From Opitutaceae bacterium (GTDB lineage: Bacteria > Verrucomicrobiota > Verrucomicrobiia > Opitutales > Opitutaceae): a DNA stretch of 5,225 nt. A program made the translations under genes and the position numbers. The notes under the pieces were generated by a model that had not been told where the DNA came from, ran no database searches, and saw nothing but the letters and a program-made list of their open reading frames with translations. The stretch lies in contig JAIRTK010000265.1 of NCBI GenBank assembly GCA_031254955.1, positions 1 through 5,225 on the forward strand, written 5' to 3'. Positions within the stretch are counted from its first letter, which is position 1; each line of letters opens with the position of its first letter. Below are positions 1-5,158 of the stretch, in pieces.

Positions 1-1531
1 CAACGACATGACCATCGACGCGCCCCGCCTCCTCGCCGGCCTCGGCGGCACCCTCCCCGGCGACTGGTCGTGGGAATTCGGCGCGCTCTATTCCAAAAAC
101 ACCGCCACCAACCTCAACCGCGGCTCCGTCGCCGACTACCGCATGCAACAAGCCCTCATGGGCCTCACCCGCGCCGGCGACGGCAGCCTCGTCTGGGACG
201 CCGGCACGTCCCAAGCCGAACGCGTCTATTTCAACTGGTTCGGCCTGAACGAACAGGCGTTCGCCGACTTCCTCGTCGTGGACAACCCCAACGTGGACAC
301 TCTCAAATTCTGGAACTACGACGCCCGCGCCAGCGGCTCCCTCTTCGACCTCCCAGGCGGACGCGCCGGCCTCGCCATCGGCGCCGAAAGCCGCACCGAA
401 AAACTCTCGGTCTCCCGCACCGACCTCAACCAGACCGGCAACATCGTCGGCGGCAGCACCGGCAGCAGCTCCCACGGCCAGCGCGAGGTCAACGCCCTCT
501 ACGCCGAGATGTCCCTCCCCGTCACCCGCTGGTTCGAGGCCCAGCTCGCCGGCCGCTGGGAAAGCTACAGCGACGACGGCATCAGCAGCAAACTCCGCCC
601 CAAAATCGGCCTCAAATTCAAGCCCCTCAACTGGCTCGTCCTCCGCGCCTCCTACAGCGAATCCTTCAAGGCGCCCGACCTCGCCTACCTCTACACCTCC
701 GCCCTCACCACCTTCTCCTCCAGCATGGTGCGCGACCCGGTGACCGACGCCACCGTCCAAATCCAAACCCGCACCGCCGGCAACCCCGACCTCAAGCCCG
801 AAACCACCGATGTTTATTATGGCGGCGTCGTGCTCGAACCGCAAAAAGGCCTCCTCAAGGGCCTCGTCTTCTCGCTCGACTACTTCTACTACGACCAGAA
901 AGACCTCCTCGCCCTCGTCAGTGATTATTATTCCACCATGACCATCCTCGCCGAGGCGTTCGGCGGCGACCCATTCTTCCAGTCCATGGTCGTCCGCGAC
1001 CCCGCCACGCAAACCCTCCTCTACATCAAGGACGACTACACCAACATGCTCAGCCGCAAATACCGCGGCTTCGACTTCGACCTCAACTACACCTGGAACA
1101 CCGACCGCTTCGGCCATTTCCGCGCCGGCGCGACGGGCACCTATATCATTTATGACAAGCTCGACGGCGACAACATCGCCGGCTCCTACATCACCCCCCG
1201 CTTCACCGCCGTCGCGCAGTTGAACTGGAGATACCGCGACTGGAGCGTGAGCCTCTACGAAACCTACATCGGCGAGCGCACCAATTCCTTCCTCTGGGAT
1301 TATTCCGTGGACGACGACCCCCTCTACCTCGTCTATGACGTGAAGGCGCAATACCGCACCAACCTCTCCGTCACCTACACCGGCTTCCACGACATGGAAA
1401 TCACCCTCGGCGCCACCAACGTCTTCAACCAGTCGCCCCCGGTCGATCCGTATGACGGCGTCGGCACCACCGCCGGCGTGAACGACCCGCGCCCCGCCTT
1501 CTGGTATATCCGCGTCTCGCGCGATTTCTGA
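1..1531 (+). CDS. TonB-dependent receptor, C-terminal part (5' end outside the window)
   Basis: The reading frame is open from the first bases, so the first ATG (position 8) is probably internal; about 509 residues are visible, while whole receptors of this class are usually 700-1000. The N-terminal signal peptide, TonB box and plug domain would lie upstream. Counting from the ATG at 8, the visible part is beta-barrel: alternating amphipathic strands rich in Tyr/Trp/Phe, the family-typical segment YSESFKAPDL near residues 216-225, NPDLKPET at 259-266, a RGFDFDLNYTW-type strand near 353-363, the late NVFNQSPP motif, and a C-terminal strand ending in Phe (RVSRDF), the usual signal for outer-membrane barrel insertion. 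Role by family: TonB/ExbBD-energised import of a ligand such as a siderophore, cobalamin, glycan or peptide. The ligand cannot be read from this portion. Leu codons are almost all CTC. Hairpins follow within 10 bp of the stop. Family call is firm; substrate unknown. Confidence 0.93.
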   Translation, partial: NDMTIDAPRLLAGLGGTLPGDWSWEFGALYSKNTATNLNRGSVADYRMQQALMGLTRAGDGSLVWDAGTSQAERVYFNWFGLNEQAFADFLVVDNPNVDTLKFWNYDARASGSLFDLPGGRAGLAIGAESRTEKLSVSRTDLNQTGNIVGGSTGSSSHGQREVNALYAEMSLPVTRWFEAQLAGRWESYSDDGISSKLRPKIGLKFKPLNWLVLRASYSESFKAPDLAYLYTSALTTFSSSMVRDPVTDATVQIQTRTAGNPDLKPETTDVYYGGVVLEPQKGLLKGLVFSLDYFYYDQKDLLALVSDYYSTMTILAEAFGGDPFFQSMVVRDPATQTLLYIKDDYTNMLSRKYRGFDFDLNYTWNTDRFGHFRAGATGTYIIYDKLDGDNIAGSYITPRFTAVAQLNWRYRDWSVSLYETYIGERTNSFLWDYSVDDDPLYLVYDVKAQYRTNLSVTYTGFHDMEITLGATNVFNQSPPVDPYDGVGTTAGVNDPRPAFWYIRVSRDF

Positions 1532-1540
1532 CCGCCGCCA

Positions 1541-1597
1541 GCGGACGCCCTGCCAAAGCGGAGACGCCAAGGCAGGGCGCTTCGCCGAAGCGTCCGC
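1541..1597. terminator. Nested hairpins just after the receptor gene (possible terminator, REP-like core)
   Basis: Ten bases after the receptor stop, several complementary segments nest. GCGGACGC at 1541-1548 pairs with 1590-1597, and GCCCTGCC at 1547-1554 pairs with 1571-1578. A tight hairpin has CGCTTC at 1578-1583 and GAAGCG at 1587-1592 around the loop GCC; it extends outward through one G-T wobble to G-C pairs. These pairings are partly alternative to each other. There is no T-tract, so a classical intrinsic terminator is not shown; a transcript-end stabiliser or weak terminator is plausible. The inner hairpin follows GCAG (1572-1575), so it may be a diverged member of the GTAG-footed hairpin family seen elsewhere in the window. 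Confidence 0.5.
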
Positions 1598-1647
1598 GAG
1601 AACGCCGCGCTTTCCCCATGAAAGCTCCAACCGTCGCCCCGCCCGGC

Positions 1648-1672
1648 GGAGGCCTCGGAGAGGCCTCCCTAC
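1648..1672 (-). repeat. Single REP-like hairpin with GTAG foot
   Basis: On the minus strand the order is GTAG (1672-1669), a nine-base arm GGAGGCCTC (1668-1660), loop TCC, and the exact complementary arm (1656-1648). A GTAG tetranucleotide directly 5' of a small hairpin is the known signature of REP sequences linked to RAYT transposases. The arm length, loop length and loop sequence match the paired element at 1719-1787, although the stem sequence differs. Assignment to the REP class is inference from architecture. Confidence 0.6.
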
Positions 1673-1718
1673 CCGCTCCGCGCAACCCCATGCCCATTGC
1701 AGACAAAAATCCCCCTTC

Positions 1719-1787
1719 AGGTAGGGCGAGGCGTCCCGCCGAGCCGTGGTAACCGCTCGCGGCTCGGCGGGACGCCTCGCCCTACCT
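1719..1787. repeat. Perfect 28-bp inverted repeat, REPIN-like (two head-to-head REPs)
   Basis: Arms at 1719-1746 and 1760-1787 are exact reverse complements with a 13-nt spacer containing the palindrome GGTAACC. Each arm reads GTAG (1721-1724 on plus; 1785-1782 on minus), a nine-base segment GGCGAGGCG, TCC, then CGCCGAGCC. Within one arm the two nine-base segments pair except for a central GA/GA double mismatch, so each arm can fold alone or both arms can pair as one long cruciform. Outward-facing GTAG feet on two inverted hairpins is the REPIN plan. In RNA it would form a very stable stem and could also end or protect transcripts of the receptor gene. Confidence 0.75.
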
Positions 1788-1838
1788 TTAACGGCTTCCA
1801 TAGTGTGATTTTCATTCGCAAAGGGCATCCCTCCTCGC

Positions 1839-1894
1839 CACCCAAACGCCACCACCCAAACGCCATCACTCAAACATCATCACTCAAACCAAGG
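1839..1894. repeat. 14-bp tandem repeat, four units
   Basis: Four adjacent 14-bp units begin at 1839, 1853, 1867 and 1881, with consensus CACYCAAACRYCAY. The first two differ only in the last base; the fourth is diverged after its first nine bases. The units contain almost no G on this strand. Nothing suggests coding or a known binding site; slippage or unequal exchange is the simplest origin. From 1788 to 1838 and from 1895 to 1953 I see no other organised element. Confidence 0.75.
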
Positions 1895-1953
1895 ATTAGG
1901 CCAGCCAACCATCCGTTAAATAATCATACCCTTGTTTTTCATCTTCCTGCCTT

Positions 1954-2012
1954 CGCATCCATTCGTGTCCATTCGTGTCCATTCCGTCCATTTCGTCCAT
2001 TTCGTCCATTCG
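1954..2012. repeat. Short tandem repeat of 8-10-bp CGTCCATT-type units
   Basis: Six consecutive units of decreasing length (10, 10, 10, 10, 9, 8 bp) all carry TCCATT, for example CGTGTCCATT at 1964 and 1974. The tract ends in CGCGATTAAA (2011-2020), which also closes the right arm of the 8-bp-unit hairpin at 4376-4465 (positions 4459-4468). It may therefore be a decayed half of such a hairpin; no left arm is visible upstream. Confidence 0.7.
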
Positions 2013-2044
2013 CGATTAAAAACGCATTCTCAAAATGCCCGGGC

Positions 2045-2250
2045 GTAATTCAAGGAGGCGACACCATCGAAATCTTTCCTCTTTATTCTTTATCTTTATC
2101 TTTATCCTTATTCCTGCCCATGCCCGACGAAAGAATAAAGAATAAAGAATAAAGAGAAAGATAAAGAGGAAAGAATAAAGAGAAACGAGGGACAAGGAGG
2201 CATAAAGCATAAAGCATAAAAACCCCGGCGATGCCGCCACCTTGAATCAC
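2045..2250. repeat. 206-bp inverted-repeat element with purine/pyrimidine interior
   Basis: The ends are imperfect inverted repeats: ATTCAAGGAGGCG begins at 2048 on the plus strand and ATTCAAGGTGGCG is read on the minus strand from 2247. Each is preceded by GTA or GTG, and both continue to CATCG. Inside, the left half is pyrimidine-rich (CTTT/TATC words) and the right half purine-rich (AATAAAG words), so the interior is also self-complementary: 2074-2086 pairs exactly with 2161-2173 over 13 bp. The whole is MITE-like in shape. No obvious target-site duplication is visible, and no protein family is encoded. Confidence 0.6.
2134..2220. repeat. 7-bp tandem repeats AATAAAG and CATAAAG
   Basis: Inside the 206-bp element, AATAAAG occurs three times in a row (2134-2154), and CATAAAG twice plus a partial third (2201-2220). 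The two arrays share six of seven bases, so they look like variants of one unit. Between them, irregular GAAAG/AAAGAG words continue the purine tract. On the opposite half of the element (2081-2105), CTTTAT words repeat at 6-7 bp. Confidence 0.75.
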
Positions 2251-2251
2251 A

Positions 2252-2336
2252 CCCCCGCCCCCCCTGCACACACCCGGCCCAGCTCTCCGCTCTCCGCACA
2301 CACCCACCCGCCCACACACCCCCCCGCCCCCCGCCC
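2252..2336. promoter_or_regulatory. C-tract leader of the peptidase gene; putative G-quadruplex on the minus strand
   Basis: The plus strand carries C-runs at 2303-2305, 2307-2309, 2311-2313, 2319-2325, 2327-2332 and 2334-2336, separated by 1, 1, 5, 1 and 1 bases. The complementary G-runs meet the usual four-tract rule for a G-quadruplex. A looser cluster lies at 2252-2280. The block ends 14 bp before the ATG of the peptidase gene, in its presumed promoter/5' leader. The leader RNA would be C-rich and poor in G. I see no convincing -35/-10 pair and no Shine-Dalgarno sequence before the ATG. A regulatory role is inferred from position only. Confidence 0.5.
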
Positions 2337-2350
2337 TCGTTCTATTCACC

Positions 2351-4297
2351 ATGAAACCCGCTCCCCGGCTCCTTTGTATTTTCGCCCTCCTTTTATTCAT
2401 CGCCGCGCCCCTCCGCGCCGAAACGATCCCGCTCGATGATTTCCTCCGGGATTCCGACTTCGACCGCGTCCGCCTCTCCCCCGACGGGAGCAAGGTCGCG
2501 GTGACGGCCCGCTGGAAGGAAAAACTCGCCCTCGCGGTCATCGACCTGAAAACCAAGGAGCGCAAACTCCTCACCGCGCCGCCAACCATGGACGTCACCC
2601 AAGTGCGCTGGGTGGGCAATGCCCGGCTGATTTTCACCGGCGTCGAGGAAATGCTTTTGGGCTCCAAGGGATTAAACGGCGGACTTTTCGCCATCGACGC
2701 GGACGGGGGCAATCCCACGGTGCTCATCGAAAGCGTCACGCAAAAAGCCAAGCAAGGCGCCCATTACCGCATGGGCCTGTTCCTCGATGATTACGGCGAC
2801 TCGGAAGAGGAAATCCTGATCACCTACAACCAACGCCGCGAACTCGACCCCGATGTTTACCGCCTGAACGTCCGCAACGGCATCAAGCGGCTCGTCGCCA
2901 CCAATCCCGGCGGAGTCCGCCACTGGGTGGCCGACCACACCGGCGCGGTGCGGGCGGCCTTCGGGCAGGAGGGGCTTGAGCGATTCTTTCTCCACCGCGA
3001 CACGGCAAACGGCCCGTGGCGCGAAATCAGGCGCTGGAAAATCACCGAGGGCGACATCATCCCGCTGGCGTTTGACCGGGACAACAAGCTCCTCTACGTA
3101 AGCAGCAACGCGGGACGCGATACCCTGTCCATCCGGCTGTTTGATCCCGCGCGCGGCGAGGACGTGCGGGAACTGTTCGCGAACGACACGTATGATGTCG
3201 AAAACGTCATCCTCGCCCCGGACAACCCCCGGTTGCTGGGCTATGCCTATGAAGGAGAGCGCCCGGTTTATGCATGGACGGACGGACGGATGCAGACGCT
3301 TCAAACCCTGCTCGACCGGGAACTGCCGGACACGCTCAACGAATTTGCCAGCATCAGCCGGGACGGAACCTGGGCGGTCATTCTGGCTTCGAGCGACCGG
3401 GACCCGGGCGTGTTTTATCTTTTCAACACCAAGGAACTGACGATGGAAAAAATCGTCAGCCGCAAGGAGTGGATTCGTTCGGAGCGGATGTCGGAGATGC
3501 GCCCGATTTCCTACACCGCGCGCGACGGCAGGGTCATCCACGGCTATCTCACGCTGCCCGCCGGCAGGGAACCGCGCGGCCTGCCCCTCGTCGTCAACCC
3601 GCACGGCGGCCCGTGGGTGCGCGACATCTGGCACTTCAACGACGAGGTGCAGTTTCTTGCCAGCCGCGGCTATGCGGTGCTCCAGATGAATTTTCGCGGC
3701 TCCACCGGCTACGGGGCCGGGCTGCTGGAGGCCGGCTACGGCCAATGGGGGCTGGCCATGCAGGACGACATCACCGACGGCGTGAAATGGGCGGTGGCCC
3801 AAGGCCATGCCGACCCGAAACGCGTGGCCATCTACGGCGCGAGCTATGGCGGTTATGCGGCGATGGCCGGGCTGGCGTTCACGCCCGAACTGTATCGCTG
3901 CGGCATCAATTACGTCGGCGTGACGGACATCGCGCTGCTGCTCAAGACCATTCCCAAACACTGGGCGCCCTCGCGCGCCGAGCTGGAGTTGAAGGCGGGC
4001 AACCGCTTGAAGGATCGCGAGCGGCTCAAGCAGACCTCGCCGATGGAGCACGCGGAGAACATCCGCGCGCCGGTTTTTTTCGCCTACGGCGAGCTTGACG
4101 ACCGCATCAACATCAAGCACGCCACGCGCTTTGCCTCCCGTCTGCGCGCGCGCGGCATCCCGGTGGAGTTGATGATAAAAAACAACGAGGGCCACGGGTT
4201 CAGCCGCATCGAAAACAAGCGCGACTTTTACACCACGCTGGAGCGTTTTTTGGCGAAGCACCTGCAAGAGACGGCGAAGATCGCAAAAGATAAATAA
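2351..4297 (+). CDS. Exported S9-family serine peptidase (prolyl oligopeptidase / acylaminoacyl-peptidase type)
   Basis: Complete 648-residue protein. The ATG at 2351 is chosen because it begins a clear signal peptide (KPAPR, hydrophobic 7-20, likely cleavage after Ala23 in PLRA/ET); no Shine-Dalgarno supports it. Residues about 25-390 form the beta-propeller, with repeated SPDG/SRDG-type turns (RLSPDGSKVAV, ISRDGTWAV). Residues about 395-640 form the alpha/beta-hydrolase domain: HGGP at 418-421 (oxyanion region), NFRGSTGYG, WGLAMQDD, nucleophile Ser498 in GASYGGY, Asp583 in GELDDR, His615 in EGHGF. Order and spacing of this triad are those of family S9, and the length fits. It should cleave short peptides, with the propeller limiting substrate size, in the periplasm or outside the cell. 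Exact specificity (prolyl, acylaminoacyl or dipeptidyl) cannot be read. The upstream neighbour is a TonB-dependent receptor across an 819-bp structured gap. Family call firm; subgroup less so. Confidence 0.95.
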   Translation: MKPAPRLLCIFALLLFIAAPLRAETIPLDDFLRDSDFDRVRLSPDGSKVAVTARWKEKLALAVIDLKTKERKLLTAPPTMDVTQVRWVGNARLIFTGVEEMLLGSKGLNGGLFAIDADGGNPTVLIESVTQKAKQGAHYRMGLFLDDYGDSEEEILITYNQRRELDPDVYRLNVRNGIKRLVATNPGGVRHWVADHTGAVRAAFGQEGLERFFLHRDTANGPWREIRRWKITEGDIIPLAFDRDNKLLYVSSNAGRDTLSIRLFDPARGEDVRELFANDTYDVENVILAPDNPRLLGYAYEGERPVYAWTDGRMQTLQTLLDRELPDTLNEFASISRDGTWAVILASSDRDPGVFYLFNTKELTMEKIVSRKEWIRSERMSEMRPISYTARDGRVIHGYLTLPAGREPRGLPLVVNPHGGPWVRDIWHFNDEVQFLASRGYAVLQMNFRGSTGYGAGLLEAGYGQWGLAMQDDITDGVKWAVAQGHADPKRVAIYGASYGGYAAMAGLAFTPELYRCGINYVGVTDIALLLKTIPKHWAPSRAELELKAGNRLKDRERLKQTSPMEHAENIRAPVFFAYGELDDRINIKHATRFASRLRARGIPVELMIKNNEGHGFSRIENKRDFYTTLERFLAKHLQETAKIAKDK

Positions 4298-4300
4298 CCC

Positions 4301-4340
4301 CCTTCGCGCCCTCTCGCGTCCTTTTGCGTCCTTTTGCGGC
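4301..4340. repeat. 10-bp tandem repeat just after the peptidase gene
   Basis: Four decamers in register start at 4301, 4311, 4321 and 4331; the last two are CTTTTGCGTC and CTTTTGCGGC, the first two more diverged. The array begins three bases after the peptidase stop. It has no hairpin potential of its own. Confidence 0.7.
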
Positions 4341-4375
4341 TGGGTGGATGGTTTGTTTTACTGGCGCTGATTTTT

Positions 4376-4465
4376 AATCGCGGAATCGCGGAAGGACGGA
4401 AGCACGGAAAAAGAAGAAGGAGGGGATTGTCTCCCGTGTTTCCGTCCTTCCGTGATTCCGCGATT
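4376..4465. repeat. Long hairpin built of 8-bp units (copy 1)
   Basis: Left arm 4376-4407 and right arm 4434-4465 match as inverted repeats at 30 of 32 positions, with a 26-nt loop. Each arm consists of four 8-bp units of consensus AAKSRCGG (left) or its complement (right). Flanking T-runs extend the pairing. As the first strong hairpin after the peptidase stop (79 bp downstream) it could act as a transcript end, possibly in both directions, but the repeat in copy 2 shows it belongs to the mobile/tandem array. Confidence 0.8.
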
Positions 4466-4470
4466 AAATC

Positions 4471-4507
4471 AACGGTTTGTTTTTAGTGAACAGAAGGGAA
4501 CGAAGAA
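4471..4507. repeat. 37-47-bp spacer repeat AACGGTTTGT...GAAC (copies at 4471, 4731 and 5111)
   Basis: The block starting AACGGTTTGTTTTT and continuing through TGAACAGAAGG to CGAAGAA occurs at 4471-4507, 4731-4777 and 5111-5147. The middle copy is longer, chiefly because it holds one more 9-bp unit of the GAAGGRAAC type. Each copy lies immediately 5' of a 163-bp element. Shorter related pieces beginning GGTTTGTTTT occur at 4350 and 4996, before the 8-bp-unit hairpins. Confidence 0.75.
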
Positions 4508-4518
4508 TCTATTTTCTC

Positions 4519-4681
4519 ATACCCTTTTCCAGTGAACAGGACCCTTTAGAAGCAGAGCGATGTAGGGGCTTCGCTTGCGAAGCCCGTTGCTGGAGCGCGG
4601 CCGTTGCTGGAGCGCGGTTGTCAAGCCGGGCGTCGCAAGCGACGCGCCTGCAAAAGAGTGGTTTTCATCGGGAATGGGTAT
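4519..4681 (+). mobile_element. 163-bp MITE/REPIN-like element, copy 1
   Basis: Bounded by ATACCC (4519-4524) and its complement GGGTAT (4676-4681); the outer 30 bases of the two ends match as inverted repeats at about 21 positions. Inside is a REPIN-like core (4562-4651). It has GTAG at 4562, stem 4566-4574/4577-4585 around loop TT, two identical 17-bp direct repeats, then an inverted hairpin (4628-4647) with foot GCAG on the minus strand. It has no coding capacity. The same element is present inverted at 4809-4971 with identical length and about 88% identity (20 differences counted), and again at 5159. No clear target-site duplication is seen. Mobility is inferred from the shape and copy number. 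Confidence 0.7.
4584..4617. repeat. 17-bp perfect tandem duplication in element copy 1
   Basis: The unit CCGTTGCTGGAGCGCGG is present at 4584-4600 and 4601-4617 without a difference. It sits between the two hairpins of the 163-bp element. Confidence 0.85.
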
Positions 4682-4696
4682 TATGATATTATGGTT

Positions 4697-4777
4697 TTCT
4701 TGGTTTCCTTGGTTTCCTTCTGTTCAAAACAACGGTTTGTTTTTTATTGAACAGAAGGAAACGAAGGGAACGAAGAA
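4697..4777. repeat. Central hairpin of 9-bp purine/pyrimidine units
   Basis: Arms 4697-4727 and 4747-4777 are inverted repeats matching at 28 of 31 positions around a 19-nt loop. The left arm is made of GGTTTCCTT-like words and the right arm of GAAGGRAAC words, period 9. It lies between the two oppositely oriented 163-bp elements, near the axis (about 4745) of the large palindrome they form. Confidence 0.75.
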
Positions 4778-4808
4778 TACATCTTTATGCTTTTTCCGAT
4801 TCCCTTTC

Positions 4809-4971
4809 ATACCCATTTCCAATGGAAATGACACTTTTGCAGGGGCGTCGCTTGCGACGCCCGGCTTGATAGCCGCGCGCCAGCAAAGGCCGCGCGCCAG
4901 CAACGGGCTTCGCAAGCGAAGCCCCTACATGGCTCTGCTTCTAAAGTGTACTTTTCACCGGGAAATAGTAT
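4809..4971 (-). mobile_element. 163-bp MITE/REPIN-like element, copy 2 (inverted)
   Basis: This is the reverse complement of the element at 4519-4681, same length, with no gap needed in the alignment. It starts ATACCC at 4809 and ends AGTAT at 4971. The core 4839-4928 has GCAG (4839-4842), a perfect 9-bp stem GGGCGTCGC at 4843-4851 with 4854-4862 around TT, the 17-bp repeats, and the GTAG-footed hairpin GGGCTTCGC on the minus strand. The core is better conserved (5 differences in 77 counted) than the ends (15 in 86). Together copies 1 and 2 form a palindrome of about 450 bp centred near 4745. Confidence 0.7.
4873..4906. repeat. 17-bp tandem duplication in element copy 2
   Basis: Units at 4873-4889 and 4890-4906 (CCGCGCGCCAGCAANGG) differ at one base. 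Both carry the C/G variant at the site where both units of copy 1 carry A/T. Confidence 0.8.
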
Positions 4972-5022
4972 TATTTTTCTTCTATTCAAAACAAGGGTTT
5001 GTTTTTAGTGGTGCTGATTTTT

Positions 5023-5105
5023 AATCGCGGAATCACGGAATCACGGAAGCGCGGAGGATGGTTCTTTCTTTTTCCGTGTTTCCGTCCTTCCGCGTTTCCG
5101 TGATT
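5023..5105. repeat. Long hairpin built of 8-bp units (copy 2)
   Basis: Left arm 5023-5054 and right arm 5074-5105, each four 8-bp units, match as inverted repeats at about 25 of 32 positions around a 19-nt loop. The unit consensus is that of the hairpin at 4376-4465, but the order of unit variants differs (AATCACGG is repeated here where the other copy has AATCGCGG and AAGGACGG). Confidence 0.75.
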
Positions 5106-5158
5106 AAATCAACGGTTTGTTTTTAGTGAACAGAAGGAAACGAAGAATTTATTTTCTC

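Noticed and set aside
70..924. 284-codon open frame inside the receptor gene
   Set aside because: Arg/Pro/His-rich translation typical of a shifted frame in GC-rich DNA; the receptor frame explains the region.
1425..1706. 93-codon minus-strand open frame overlapping the receptor 3' end
   Set aside because: Arg/Gly-rich shadow frame covering the hairpin cluster.
1697..2152. 151-codon plus-strand open frame in the gap
   Set aside because: Crosses the REPIN, the tandem repeats and the purine/pyrimidine element; composition is that of the repeats, not of a protein.
2359..2377. Lipoprotein signal (Cys9) in the peptidase
   Set aside because: Cys9 lies within the first part of the hydrophobic segment, too close to the N-terminus for a lipobox; cleavage after Ala23 is more likely.
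2083..2751. 222-codon minus-strand open frame
   Set aside because: Runs from the peptidase gene antisense into the low-complexity 206-bp repeat; the translation is repeat-derived.
2672..4267. 531-codon open frame antisense to the peptidase gene
   Set aside because: Antisense shadow of a GC-rich gene; no recognisable domains, and the plus-strand frame has a signal peptide and full catalytic triad.
4584..4906. CRISPR array
   Set aside because: The 17-bp units are directly adjacent without spacers, and the larger repeats are palindromic composites; no cas genes are present.
4477..5024. Open frames on both strands giving similar peptides (for example MRSPLL...KPGVASDAPAK)
   Set aside because: The similar peptides arise because the 163-bp element is present in both orientations; differences between copies are not biased to silent sites and there is no ribosome-binding site.
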